Shown here piece after piece: positions 45,400 to 57,959 of a DNA stretch of 64,000 bases. Positions within the stretch are counted from its first letter, which is position 1, and every line of letters starts with the position of its first letter. The translations under genes and the position numbers were made by a program. Origin of the DNA: Cristatella mucedo (lineage: Eukaryota; Bryozoa; Phylactolaemata; Cristatellidae). The DNA lies in the NCBI GenBank assembly GCA_009760855.2, contig WPIO01000046.1:2990001-3054000 (forward strand). Reading direction: 5' to 3'. Under the pieces are notes generated by a model, which saw only the letters and a program-made list of their open reading frames with translations, had not been told where the DNA came from and searched no databases.

Positions 45400-47900
45400 A
45401 GCAGACGATTTCGCGTGCGTTTTGCAGCAGCGCTTCGCGGTGAGAGCGAACGCCGGCCGCGTAAACGCTGCGAAAGTGACGGGGCAGAGAGATTCATTGA
45501 GCGCCGCGATCGAGTCCCAAATTGGACGACGCCGAGTGACCGCGGCGACGTCAGAGGAGGTCAGAGGAGGAAAAGGTCACAGCTCGACGGCAAGGCGAAG
45601 GGTCAAGCACGCGGCCAGGGCATTTGCGCGAGCCGCCCCGGCCGCGAGCACTGCATCGGCGACGTCAGCAGCCGTCGATGAATCGCCCTGGCCAGCCGCG
45701 CCCATCTAGCGAACGACTTGTCGCGACGGGCGGCGACACGGCGCGCGCGACCGGCAACGGCGCGGCGGAGGCGGCGGCTGGCGACGGGCGGACGTGAGAG
45801 CCACCGTCTCGACCTGCCCGGACATGCCGGGCGCAGGCGCAGTCGCCCACCGGCGGGCGTTCGCGTTCGCTCTCAGGACGCGCGAGCTCCAGCTTGGAGC
45901 GAGCCCAGCCAGCCAGCCGCGGCCGCCGCCAGCTCCAAGCTGGCGGCGGCGGCGGCTGCTGCTGGCGACGGGGCCGTCTGAGCCGTCCGTCAGTTCGCCG
46001 CCGTCCGTCAGTGCGCCGCCGAAGCGAAGCGTCCTGCGAGGCGGCGGCCGGCGCGTCGAAGCGCTCGCCAAACACCGCCGTTTCCTCCACCAGGCTTCGC
46101 TCTGGCGGAGCGCTGAGATCGCCATTTCCGGCTGCAATACCAAAGTCGCGCTGGTCACGTTGGGAGCTTTGAACTGTTTTACCCATAAGCAGCTCGTTAC
46201 CGGGAAAACATGGGCACTTTTAGAGATTCTTTTTGGCGGACGTTAGTGCGAGCCGCCAAAGCGAAGCACATTGGCGGCAAGAGTTTGACACGCGGCGGTG
46301 GGCGCGCCGACTTCCGAGGAGAGGGCGGGAAGAAAGATGGCGGTCAGGACTCGCGCTCTCGGTCTGCGGCACTCGCGCCGTCCAGCGGTCTGAGGCGAGC
46401 CAGTCTCCGGTTAATAAATTTAATGCATCTGCGCCGAGTTTAAGGGCCGTCGCATTTAGACTGCGGTTCGCAGAATAAAGCTCCGGACGGCGGGCTGGCG
46501 GTCCATCTGCATGCGGCATCGATACGCGCACGCCGCGTCGGCGGAATTTAGCGAATTAAGCTGTCACGCAGTTTCACTGTCGGGGCACTGCTTTGAGAAC
46601 CGAAGCCTGGAGCAAGGCCGCTGTGGTCGATTGAGCGAACTGGCAAAGATAGTGCGCGCGCGCAGTGGGCCGTCGCGTCTAGATTTCTAATCGCGGGCGT
46701 GCCAGATGGGCGACGTCGCGAAATCGGACCGCTCCTGCCGCCCCCGCCCTAGTTGGCTGCGCTAATGGGCGCCCAGTCGCGGACGACAAGCGTCGCAGAT
46801 GCAGTAGCAGCGCGTGTTCGGCGGCCCGCGAACGTCGCCGCCACCGACGCCTTTTCGCGCGGATTGAGCTGCCGGGAGAGAGAGCAGCGGGCGGATCCAA
46901 GGTCTTCGTCAGCGGTCAGACGCGAAGCGGCAAAGACGCGGCAATTTTTCCGCGCGAAGGGACGGGTGCGACGGCTGCAGCGTCCAAGCCGACTCGGTCG
47001 CGTCGGATAATTTCCTTCGGACGTCACGTTCGGCGGCGGAGTCTCGCGAGCGCCGTCCAGTGGTCTATCCGCAGTGTCGTCGCGACGGAGACCGAATGGC
47101 GGGCTCTATTTCCCCGAAGGCCGCTAGTTTCTCTCTGCTCAAATCTTATACATCGCGCGCTGCAGAGCTGGAATGCAGAGGCCGCGCGCGCAGCCATCTT
47201 TCGCGGCGTGACGCAGTCCTTGTAGGCGTCGGCCGACGACGATCGCGATTCTGGCGCTGACGGCGGGTCGCTGGCGGTTCGCGCATTGCAATCTGAGGCC
47301 TTGACGTCAAATTATTGCACACGATACAAATTCTAAATTCCGTGTTCAGCACTCCGAGTACGCAGTCAGAGGAGAGCAAGCCTTTGACCTTGCAGTCGGA
47401 GAAGGAGAGCTTCGACCTTCGACCGGATCGGACGGCTTCGAGCCGGCGCTTCCCGTGAACTCGAACCGGGCACAGGCGCGCGCACTTGCTGCACGCCACT
47501 GCGGTCAGCAGACGACGATTGGCGTCCGCTAAAGACGGTTGCAGCGTCTGCGGCCACCGACTTGGTCGCTGCAATACGAAGAGCGCTCCGAGTAGAAGAT
47601 CCGGTGGCCACCTGCGTCGGCCAAGCAGCTGCCTGGCCGATGCGGCTTAGGAGCAGTGGCAACGGCAACGGCGGCTCCAAAACGGACCGAACGACCCCGG
47701 AACGAACCGAACGGAGGCTCCGGAGGCGAGCAGTAGGGGCCTCAGCTCGCTCGTCGCGCGCTCTCGCAGACACGACGGCACCGCGTCTTGCAGACGCCGG
47801 GCCGACACGGTTTCGCTGCGGCGGCGACTCGACCGACGCCTTAAGTGCCGAGTCTTTCGTGCAGTGACTTCCTCCGTGCGCTGTCTCCTCTCTTGTTGCT
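45400..47900. promoter_or_regulatory. CpG-rich block 1 (~2.5 kb)
   Basis: CpG dinucleotides and GGCGGC runs are dense here while the flanks are CpG-poor and AT-richer. Open frames occur on both strands in several phases at once, as expected from GC-rich non-coding DNA. Possibly a promoter island; the nearest known minus-strand gene is LDB, whose first exon(s) are unaccounted for. Confidence 0.55.
45922..45950. repeat. Perfect 13-bp inverted repeat in CpG block
   Basis: GCCGCCGCCAGCT at 45922-45934 and its complement at 45938-45950, loop of 3 bases (cca). Would form a very stable hairpin. Confidence 0.92.
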
Positions 47901-50400
47901 CGCGTGCGTGACCCCGCTCTCAACAAAAGGTCGTGCGCTCGATTTAATATTCTCCCACGATTGCACGCGCTGTCATCTCCTATTATCACCAAAGTCAGCA
48001 AGATTGGTTCAGCGTGCACGAGCGCACAAAGGAAAGTTCAACCGGAAAGGGCGATTGCTGTGAAAAACAGCTAGCTAATGTACTAGTGGAATTAGCACAG
48101 CGACGGAGGGGTCACGAAGTATGCGCCATAGATTTTTTGCATCGCCCTATACAATTTTGCACGCGAGTCCTAGTTGGGTTAGCCGTTCCGTAAAAGCAAG
48201 TAGCTAACGACCTGCTTGCGTTGTACTCTTTGTGAAATTAACATTGGTTCTACGGCGGTATAGCTATGCTACGTGTCATATCGATTCTAACGAAAAGATA
48301 ATTTAGTAATTCATTTCGTGCGCAGTTAAATGATGCACCCTCATAGTTAAAATTGAACGTAATTGTGGATTGAATTGTGAAATAATAAGATAAAGACGAG
48401 GCGTCTTTTGGTTAATTACGCGTGCAAACGCCGTGGAGCGCAACCGCAGTTGAAATTAAACTGAGCACGGCATCATGAAACAGTGATGAACGGGCTGCTG
48501 ATGAGCGCGATTTATAAGTGCGCGCGTGTGTGCGCTGTGGAGATAACCTCTCAGCGGAACAGATAAAAATAAATGGCCTGGCCGGGGTAGCTGGTCTTAG
48601 CGATGGTCTGCGGGACGGGGATTTACAGTGGCTGCGCTTTTGCGAAACTAGACGTTTGGGTGCGTGGTCGCTAGTTTCCAAGCTGAATTTCCCCGCGATG
48701 TTTAGCGGGTCGATGCTTTCTTCTGCGATCTTGCGCGGGTAAGAGTCTCGAGGTGAGAGCCTCGTCCATTCAGGTCAACCCGGGCTGGCTTGGCTGGCCG
48801 AGGTCAAAATTCAGCGGCAAGCTCGTCGCCCAGCCTTTTGCCTAGATACACGAGCAGCAAAATAATTCGAGCGAGTAAGCGACTTGTGCAACCGCACATC
48901 ATTGGGCCACTCACTAGTGGTTGATGTTAAGGGCTTATAGATTCCTACGCACTACCTCATTGGTGGCTGTTGATGCACATGATTGCTTGCACTGCTTGCA
49001 CTCTTTTAACTGGCTCGCAGCAGACATTCGTACAGTGTCATTTGTTCGTTAAACAGAATCACCGATGGTTTTTAGTCGCAGCCGAAATCGGATGTGTTTT
49101 TCAAACGTGCTCACTTACCTAGTGGGAATTTGTGTATTTGGGCTGCCAGCTCTCGCGTCACTCGACCGGTTAGGAATTTTCTCTCAAAGCCAATTCGATT
49201 TTACTTGATGCTTTGATTTTCTTTTTTTGATTTTTTGATTTGACTTCCCATTTTAATAATGGTCGATTTTACTTAGCACTGGTTCGAAACCTAAACCGGA
49301 GCAGCCAGCCGTAGCGAGGCTCTGCTTCCGGTCGACGGGTCATTGCGTCTGAGCATTTTCGCTGCTATGCGTTTGCATGCAAAGTTTTTTTAATTTTAAA
49401 ATATAACAGCGCGTCCCCTCTATTTTTTCTCTCACGCACTAGTGAGATACGAGAAATAAGGCACAGCGCCAAGAGCTACCAACGAACGCCGAGAGCTGAA
49501 AGGAGGGAGAGTGGAAATATTTCGCACGTCGCCGTTCTATTGAGAGCGCGGCATGCACGCGTAAAAAAAAGCAACACCGGATTCTCTCGCTGCGTTTCGG
49601 GGATTGGTCTATCACTGATGAGTCATCGACCAGCTCGCGCGGCATGCTCGCACATTACGATCCTGGTCAAAGGGATTGTAACGGCACACACTCGCTAGGT
49701 AGGGCGGTTGCTTTTCACGACCTCAGCCCCGAGGTCGTGTGTTCGAATCCTGCGGCGGGCGATCCTTTATCGCCACTGAAAGCGGTGGCGATAGCCGCAA
49801 AGGCTCTTCTTTCACTGTACAAAAAGAGTCTGTTAAATCAGATAGTATTTTTTTTATTCGATAGTTTAGCAGGCAGTTATTTATCGCCATGCGCACGCGT
49901 GTGACTCGCGCTATAGTTGCTTTGGCGCTACGTTAGCGAGGCGGTTACCTGTAAATTAGCGACGTCGTGTGCTTTTATGTAGCTTTCAAAGTAGAAAGAT
50001 ATGCAGCTATGGCTTGGGCGAGCGAGTAAGCTGTCGGAAAGACCTGCGACCTCGTTATCCGCCAATGATTCGATGCAAGAAGTGGCCTGCGGTGGGTACT
50101 TTTTTAAGTGAGGTTTTCAGTCGATCGTAACAATGGTGATAACTCAACGACACGCGTGAAAAAAAATCAAAACCGGCGATTTGGAAATTGATCAAAGTGC
50201 GTACTTTGACGAAGATTCGTCTGCGCTGAATACTGAGCTCAACAGTGACCTTAGCCTCAGAGGCGGCAAGGATGGCGGCGCGCACGAATATGACGGAGAT
50301 TCTTTTCTTACCCCTCACTCGTTCTGTTTGAATGCATGAGAAGTCATACGTACCGCAGAGTCTAAATTAAAGTGGTCTGCAATGTCTTAATTTGACCTCT
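47901..50400. other. Spacer between CpG blocks, with a SINE
   Basis: Lower GC, moderate CpG; holds the SINE-1 copy at 49684-49850. T-rich run at about 49219-49245. No exon recognised. Confidence 0.4.
49684..49850 (+). mobile_element. SINE-1, plus strand
   Basis: Head acactcgctaggtagggcgg, B box TGTTCGAATCC (about 49739-49749), body cgatcctttatcgccactga, tail aaaaagagtctgttaaatca. Follows the family closely. Confidence 0.85.
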
Positions 50401-50577
50401 TAGAGCAGCCTGAGCAAGGCGCATAAGCAGAGAGGACGCACGAAGCTGAGCGTAGCGGAAATGCTCGCATGCGCAGACCTCTGCGATTGCCTTCCGGCCG
50501 ATCCGGGCGATCCCGCACCGCGCAGAGCAGCTGAGCTTCCGCTGAGCCGCAGACGCGTCAGTCGCCGCCTATGGCGT

Positions 50578-50607
50578 CATATCACATATCATATCATATC
50601 ATATCAC
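50578..50607 (+). repeat. Pentanucleotide repeat (catat/atatc)n
   Basis: Five or six imperfect units, within the first part of CpG block 2. Confidence 0.85.
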
Positions 50608-52204
50608 ACAGTAGCTGACGGCTTGTGCTCTACTGTCGTCGCTCAATTTGCTGGCACAGAGAGCTCTGGCTAGAAATAGACTTGCGCCAGCCGGCTCGCC
50701 GGCTTCCAGCATCGAATGTCAAATGCCGGACGCTGAGCCCCGGAATAAGGAAATCGGTTGCTACCTGCAGATGCGGAGCCTCGGATAGAGGAATCCTATC
50801 GCCAGCGGTTTCGCAGGAAAAGCAAGAGGCTTCGCCACTTTTTCTCTCGCTCTCACGATCGGTGCGAGTGATTCGAGTCGCAGCAGGACAGAGAGCAGCA
50901 GCAGCAGGAGGATCGGAGCGGTGGCTTAGCCTAAACCCTCTCGCCGTTCGTCGTATAAGGAATGCCTGCGCTATCGCGGGCCGCGGATCAGCGCGCGAAC
51001 GCGAGCGCGCACGAGCGTCAGAGCTGTGGATGGACCGATCTGTCCGCCGGAGGAGAATCGCGGCGACGTCCGCTTCGAAGCCACTCGAGCGAGCTTGTCG
51101 ACACTCTAACCGAAAGCACGTGACGCTCCTCGGGCCACACCGCGCGGCTGCGTGCTTCCGAGCAGCGCATGCCTGCCTGGAAATTCGATTAACCCAAGCG
51201 GGCTCAGTTTCAGAGGATGCTGCGGCGACCGAGCGGGTGCGAGCGGGCGCGCGTGAGAGCGAGGAGAGGCGAAGCGCAGACCGACGCGCAGACGGACAGA
51301 TAATCTGGGCGACGCGCGCGAGGAGCGAGGCTCACTGCAACCTTAGGGGGCGTATTTGGCGCGAAACGAGGCTGCCGGAACCGGCGATTGGTCGCTGGTG
51401 CGCTTTTTTTTTATCTCGAGCTAGGAGCTTCAGCAGCGACAAAGCTGGACATGCTGGAGCTCCGTGCCCTCGGCGAAAATTTAGCACTTCCTAGCTGTAG
51501 CTAGTTTCAAAGCGAGGCTCGTGCTGCCATTGCTGGGTGCGCGGCTCGATCGCGTTCTTAAATTCCTAGGCTGCTCGTCTGCTGCTGGCTTGGCTTGTGG
51601 AATGAGACTGTTCAGTTGAGTGGTTATGTAATGCATTCGTAAATCAAAATTGGACGCGAGAGACCGCCAACGCTTTTCTGCTGCAAGCAATGCGCGCTTA
51701 GCTAAAACTCTCTTTAGCTGGCGTTCGCTATTTTTCCAGCATGCAAAGAGTTGTGGAAAAATTTGAAAACAATTTGTTGAAAGGCTGAAGAATTTCGTGC
51801 GAGAACATCCAGGAGCGCAATGCAGCTTTCGGCGTATTGTCGCACAGTCGTCGGTAGTTTGCCGTATTTTTTTCACACGTTATTTTTGTCATCTTCTGAA
51901 TGAGCAAAGGCTGCAAGGCTATGGTCCAATGTTACGCCAGCAAATAAACCGGCTATAGCGCGCGCGCAGAGTGAGAGTCACGGTCTCGTCGTCGTCGGAG
52001 CCCGGAAGGAGCATGTAGCCTTCGGGCTTTGCAATACGCGTCCACCAAGGCCAACTCAGCGTGTCGCTAGGTAGCGCGATGACGTGATGGCAAGTAACAT
52101 CGAGAAAAAAATCGTGCATTAAAACTCAGTGGACTTGGAAAATTTTTTGTCCGACGATTTTCGTTCTGGGGATGACATTATCTGATGATGGTATTTACGG
52201 ATTC

Positions 52205-52328
52205 TATAATATATATATATATACTCTATAATATATATATATATATATATAAATGTATGTGTATGCGTGTGTGTATACTGTATATATATAATATGATTCT
52301 TTATTTATATCCTCTCTTAACGAGCAAG

Positions 52329-52369
<41 letters not shown>
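52205..52369. repeat. Cluster of (AT)n runs
   Basis: Four AT tracts (about 52208-52221, 52229-52250, 52280-52290, 52331-52369) within 165 bp, splitting CpG block 2. Confidence 0.92.
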
Positions 52370-52371
<2 letters not shown>

Positions 52372-54185
52372 AATGAGGCTTGCAAATGTTATTAAAATGA
52401 AAAGGTTTAGAGAAAATATGCGTCGTCCGAGCTGACACGATGGAGGTTTCGTAACGCGCTCACTAAATTATTCTCACCTCTCCGCCTGAAATCTTTGGAA
52501 GAAACACGGACCCCCGAAGCAGTACTTCAAGCGGCCTGGTACTTCTTTAGGTACGCGTCTCTAAAACCAGTCCATTGGAGCTTACGTGTACTGCTATAGC
52601 CAACCGACGCGAAAGCGGGGCCGTGCGCGTCTTCCAGCGCTCCGCCCCGATTTCTAGTGGCGACGACCGCTTTGAAGTGCTGAAAAAGGAGTTTCGGCAA
52701 ATTGAATCCGCGCCTCGCTGTTAGGGCACTGGCGCGCTCGCGCGCCGGCGGTGCAAAGCGAAGCAAGGTGCTCGCTCGACGGAGCGCTCAGCAGTCGGCC
52801 GGTCGGGGGCCGAAGAGGGAGAGAGCAATTTTACCCATTAGGTTCATAATTAAGAGCAAACATCGCCGCGATCCTCGCTGAAACCGCATCCCCCTCGCCG
52901 TGACCCGCTAACCAGCGGCATGTGTGCGCGGCAGACGAGGGCCGCGCGAGGCGGGCACCGTCGGCGGCGCTCGGCGAGCTTAAGAAAATATGCTCCGCCG
53001 GCTGTCTGTTGTTTTTAACCGCGGCGAATTAGCGCGAAAGAGAAGTCCGCGGCGGCGAGGCAGGCCGGGCACCCCGGTTTTGATTAGCGCCGCTCTCACT
53101 GCGGCGTCGAGCTGGGCGCTGCTGCATTTTCATCCGCCAGGACGAGCGAGGCAACGCCTCCTCGAGGCTGCCTGCGCGGGCGACCGTTTCTTCAAGCGGC
53201 CGCCTTCGACCGGCGTGGCCGCCGGGAGCGGAAGTAAGCCGGATGTGGGTGAGTGCGTTAAGAAAAAAGTAGTCGCCAGAGGTGAACGCTTGTGCGAGTA
53301 AAAGGAAAGGTGCTCGCCGCAGCCCGGGACTTCGAGGTGCCCGAAACTGGCGGAAGCATCGATGGAGCATCAACTTCCAAGTCGCTTGCGTCACTCTCGG
53401 GGCCAAATCTCGCTGACAACGTGCGCGCGCGAGAGAAAGCGAGACAAAGTAGGCGCTGCGGTTCTGCGCGCCGCTCGGTCCACGACGGTTGTTCGTCCGC
53501 AGCGGCGTCTGCAGAGACTAACCGGAAGCGGTGCCGAAGTCGGTTCGCGTTTGAGGCTGTCGTTTATAGCCAGTGCTCGATCTTTCCGAATGTCGCAAGG
53601 CCGATCTCACTGGGTGAGCGTTTCGGAGCAGGTAAATTTCGGCAGCTGGTGGCCGCGCTTCGAGTGACGCACAGAGTGCTATTATTGAATTAAAGGCGAG
53701 AGCTTTTCTTACGCGTCAGCCTGCGGACGCGTAGCGAGCGACACGGCTCAACGGTAAACGGAAGTGAACTCATCGAGGAGTTTGCATGCGGTCGCGCGCG
53801 CGCCAGCGTTGGCTTTTTGCATCAAATAAAATAATATCGAAGCCGTTGGCCTTTTGAAATCGTGCGATTAGACTGAAGCCTGCAGGGTATCTATCGTCTG
53901 CGGCGAAAAGTAAGAAATGGCGGAATTTTTTCTTCGCGCTAATAAAGTCTCATGGCCTCTCAGAGCGCTTTCCATTCTTGAAATACATCCCACTATTGAT
54001 ATTCGGAACGGAATTTTTACAAGAACATCGCAGCTGCTAGCTGGTCTAGATTTATGCAGTTCCCTACCAGCTGCAGAATTTCCTTCTTCTCTCCAACGAG
54101 AGGTTTACGGTCAGCCGCTAAGCTTGTCTGTCGGTAACGTCGAAACTGCCACGTAACGTCACTTGTTAACGATAAAACCCCATAC

Positions 54186-54225
54186 TCTCAATCATAAATA
54201 TGAATATAAATAAATATAAATATAA
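54186..54225 (+). repeat. (AAATAT)n-like simple repeat
   Basis: Short repeats of ataaat/aaatat. Confidence 0.7.
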
Positions 54226-54229
54226 ATAT

Positions 54230-54900
54230 AGTCCATAATCTCAATCAATCAAGCTACGCATCGGCTTTGAGATCACTACATTTCAAGTCCTTCCTTCCGT
54301 GTGCGGCTGAGGCTTATCTGGGCTTTACTCAGTTAGTCTTCGTGATTTGCATCGCGCTACCAACTACCGGCGCCCGCCACCGCTCTAGCGGCATAGTGGC
54401 GCCTCTAAGCAGCCTCAAATCCGCTGCAGACTGCGGTTTCAGTTCCTATGCGCCGGAGGCCTCGAGCTCGCCAACGAATGACATCAACGCGTTAGCTGCC
54501 TTGACGAGATTTAAAATAAAGCTGAGATCCTACGAGCTCCGCACAAAACGTATCTATCGGTCTGAACTGTTGCCAGGTGCAGACGTCAAAACATCGTCTG
54601 ACTTGACAAGATTTAAAATTAAACTGAGATCCTACTAGCCCCGCACAAAACGTATCTGTCCGTCCGAATTGTTTCTAGCTACTGACATCAGAAAATGAGC
54701 CGATTAGAGAAGATTTACAATAAAGTTGAGATCCTAACTGTTCGTTCAAAAAAATTCAGAGTTCATCTGATGTGCCCCTTATGAGCTTATGCGTGCTGAA
54801 ATAGTGCAAATCACCACAAATCGGCTGACATACTTTGCCGGCAAATGTAAGTTCTCTTCGCAGTGCTTCTTTTAGGGTGCTATGCGCACTTTATTAGTAC
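54230..54900 (+). mobile_element. LINE-A-like fragment with internal triplication
   Basis: Frame FSSYAPEASSSPTNDINALA then LTRFKIKLRSYEL corresponds to the LINE C-terminal F.S.AP.AWNSLP...L..FK.KL region. Followed by family-like sequence up to gtgctatgcgcactttatta at about 54895. Confidence 0.6.
54505..54745 (+). repeat. ~100-bp tandem triplication
   Basis: Three units each with gagatttaaaataaagctga-like start, gagatcctac, and tatct.tc.gtc.gaa.tgtt segments, starting near 54505, 54606 and 54696 (last one partial). Confidence 0.75.
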
Positions 54901-55820
54901 TGTTACAGGTAGGTACCGCCGTGTAAAAATAGAGGTTAGGGAAAGGTGCGCAGCATCAGCAGCGAACGGTGCGATTGACTTAGCTGCGTGCACGAGGTGC
55001 GGGGCCTGAGGTCCAGCGCCCGTAATCAGGTGGCTGCCGTCAGGCGCCACCAGAGATTTGGATTTAAACACGAAACCAGCCAGACAGATTCTTTGTTTGC
55101 TGAACGAGAGCACTTTAACGCCACAAGAAAGGAGGGTGGGTTCGTTGGCACTATAGCATTCGGATTGCAACCCTACCTCAATGGTCATACGATCGTATTT
55201 ACCGGCCCATACTCTTATTGATACGATGAAAGAAGAAATAAACACCCGCAGGTGTACTCTAATTAAGGGTGCAGTGCTCCAGGAAGATGGCCGCAGTCGA
55301 ACCTCGCTCGGCGGTTCATTCTTCGGCGCTGGGCACTCCGACGCGGCAATTCGGGTGCCGATCAAGTTGTTGAATGCCAAGCCAGCGAAATAAATTGTAC
55401 AAGATTACACGGTGATGCACTCGAAAACACGATGCTGATTATGTGCTTTCGCTGTAGCGCGGTGAGCCCTGTACCTGGTTCCAAGAGGCTCAACTACGTT
55501 ACTCAGACGCTGCGGCGGTCCCGCAATATACTGGGCCACGGAAGTGGAAGCAATATTCTGATTCGCTGACCGCAGATCCTCGGTCATCAAATGCATTGCT
55601 AGCAGAAGCAGTTGCAAGTTAAAGCACGCAAAATGATCTAAAAACCATTCTCTTGGTGAGAGTCTGATGTCGTTTAAAAATTAATCACGATCGTGACTAG
55701 TGAGAACGGAGCTGTTCACGTGGCTACGCCATCATTTCTTTCGGCTGTCTAGCTTGTGAAGCGAGAGCCGTGCACGGATCAGCGATCGCGCGATTACGTT
55801 CTCGAGGTTCTTCGCAAAAA
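54901..55820. other. Intergenic, nothing recognised
   Basis: Moderate CpG; no supported exon. Confidence 0.4.
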
Positions 55821-55824
55821 CCGA

Positions 55825-55935
55825 AAGCCGCTTAGGCTGTGAGTGCGCCATACAAAACTCTCCTGCGTAACACCCACATGGTCTTTATGACTTTGTGGAG
55901 TTACTGACGGAGATACATTACATTACATTACAACA
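55825..55935 (+). mobile_element. LINE-B 3' tail fragment
   Basis: gccgcttaggctgtgagtgc, cgtaacacccacatggtctt, gtggagttactgacggagat, then (TTACA)n; only the last ~110 bp of the family. Confidence 0.85.
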
Positions 55936-57955
55936 GAGGCCGGAGCGCTCCTCTTTAAAGCAGCAAATCTATCGGGGTACCGTGCAAAGCTGCGTTCTCG
56001 GACTTTTGCACATCAAACTATCGGCATAAACTTTGAAAATATCAGAGACGGCGCCAGCCAGACGCCCGGTGACGGATCCTGCCTATTTCCTGGCCACAAC
56101 AACGAATGGCCAAATATTAATCATCCTTGCAAGATATGCCTAGTATGCTAGCGTACATTACCCGTTACTACTGATTGCGGCATCCGTGTTAACCGTAAAA
56201 TTAAGGTATTTCGTTCGGCATCCTATTCTGAGAAGGTTGCATTAGCATGCACTTGAACAGCGAATGTACGCTAGCTAAAATACTCTCTCTGCGACCGCCA
56301 AGGCCGAATGCGGCGGCAGCGGCGGCTAATCTGCTTTTAATTGAACTACTGCAGCCGCTTTAGAGGCTCTGTCTGCGCACTCTCAGCCCAGGACATTGGC
56401 TGTCCTTTTTTTTGTACATTAATAACAATAAGAATACTAGCAAAATTCACATGGCATCCCGAGAGAACCAAGCATCTTGCAAGAGGCACTTTTGATATTC
56501 TAAATAAGGAGCGTGTCACTCAGTTAGCTCTAAAGTGCACGATTTCCTCACTTAAGAGTACACAAAGTACATGTTAATGCGGAAGTAGCAAAAGCCTTGA
56601 GAGCAGCGGGTAGGCGTTTAAAAAATCTTTTTAAACGTCGTCCAGTCGGTTAGTAGCGTACGACGTGACGCCACTCGGCGGTGAGTTCCATGTTAGAGCG
56701 AGCAGCGTAACTGAAGGTGAAAGTGAAGGTCTCCAATGAATCAGATGTTCTTTGGATGCAAAAAAGCTAGCAACCCTATTTTCGCAGGAGCGGGTGCTGC
56801 GATGCGAGCACGTGTAACTAGGAAGTGTGAAGCGTCGCGGCGAAATATTTTCTTCCTCTGCTAGTCTCAGACTGGCCAACGCACTGCTGCCGCCGCCGCC
56901 ATTTACGCGCGCCACGAATTCGCAAGCTCTTCTACTGGCAGATTCCTGTCAGTCTCAGTGACGGCTGCTCGATGTATTCGATACTCGCTTCACTGGACGC
57001 TCTTTTTACTTAGCAACGCCTCTCACTAACCATGGCGACCTGACACGTAGGCTAGCGGCTGCATCCGAACTCCTCAATTAGATTACTTGTCCGTACCCGC
57101 AAAAAATCACCGAGGATGCGGGAAATTTAGTTTGAAAATTAAAGACGGTGCATTTGAGTGCATGGCTGCGCAGAGGCGCAGCGGCTACGACTCGTCGTCT
57201 GGCCAACCGTTGCTAAGATCAACTGTCCCGTTAGGATCTTCTTTTCATCAATTCAAAAAGAGACAATATCCTCAGTGCTTGCGCACGGAATTAAATGGCG
57301 AACAGATCAAAAGCCTGCTCGTCGCCATGTCATAATTGAATGCACAATTCCCTGTCCTATTTCAGCCACGAGAGTGCATTTGATACAAGCGAATTGCATG
57401 CACAATAAGTAAACCATCTCTCCCTTGACATTTTTCTGTGCGACACTCGTCATGGCTGCACCGTCGTAGTCGTAGTACTCCAAGTTTACAGGAGGCATAA
57501 CGTAAGCGTAACGTCAGCGACGAGTGTTTACGGGACCCACTCGCTCACGCGCACGCGGACTCGATTGACATTTATGCAGGTTCGCCCTCTAGTGTTCGCA
57601 GCTTTGTAGTCTTACCGGTATTTCTACTAGCAGACTAATATTTATTTATATACTTGCACTCTACATACTTATACTAAAAAATGTATGTAATAATGTAACT
57701 CCAGATACCCGATACAGGTATGTAGGCATACATGTACAGGCCTTGTAAAGTAGTTCGCCGGCAATGCGCGACTCTGTGCGTACCTGGCAATAGAGTCGAG
57801 ACCAGGATATTTATGTAGGGGCAAGACCCGAAAGCAATGAAAATTTATAGTGCGCAATATGGTGTCTATTCGACAGGATTTCGGTGGTTGCCGTTCGAGT
57901 GATAGTAACACAAGCGATTTCATCATTGGTGGGATATCCCTTTTATGTGCTCTTT
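55936..57955. other. Intergenic, moderate CpG, candidate small ORF
   Basis: Holds the minus-strand ORF beginning at 57498 and a minus-strand cgtaaATGGCGGCGGC motif near 56895 reminiscent of YY1-type promoter elements; the frame from that ATG closes after 11 codons. No gene is claimed. Confidence 0.3.
57307..57498 (-). CDS. Candidate small ORF or first exon
   Basis: Begins MPPVNLEYYDYDGAAMTSVA at 57498, an acidic/tyrosine-rich start unlike the surrounding repeats. Frame stays open for 63 codons, but the second half looks like intron sequence. No clear donor, no family recognised. Confidence 0.15.
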   Translation of the reverse strand: MPPVNLEYYDYDGAAMTSVAQKNVKGEMVYLLCMQFACIKCTLVAEIGQGIVHSIMTWRRAGF

Positions 57956-57959
57956 CTTT

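Larger units (their letters stand above)
50400..53800. promoter_or_regulatory. CpG-rich block 2 (~3.4 kb)
   Basis: Dense CpG in 50450-51480 and 52580-53700, dropping between. The longest frame (50625-51494) is Arg/Ala/Ser-rich with no domain and is likely compositional. A (ATATC)n-like patch at about 50578-50607. Confidence 0.5.

Noticed and set aside
45665-46246. Overlapping 150-173 codon ORFs on both strands
   Set aside because: GGC/CGG-rich composition leaves nearly every frame open; no homology.
47366-48019. 217-codon minus-strand ORF
   Set aside because: Same GC-driven openness, with overlapping frames on the other strand; no motif recognised.
50625-51494. 289-codon plus-strand ORF
   Set aside because: Arg/Ala/Ser-rich, no domain, in a CpG-rich block where multiple frames are open by composition alone.
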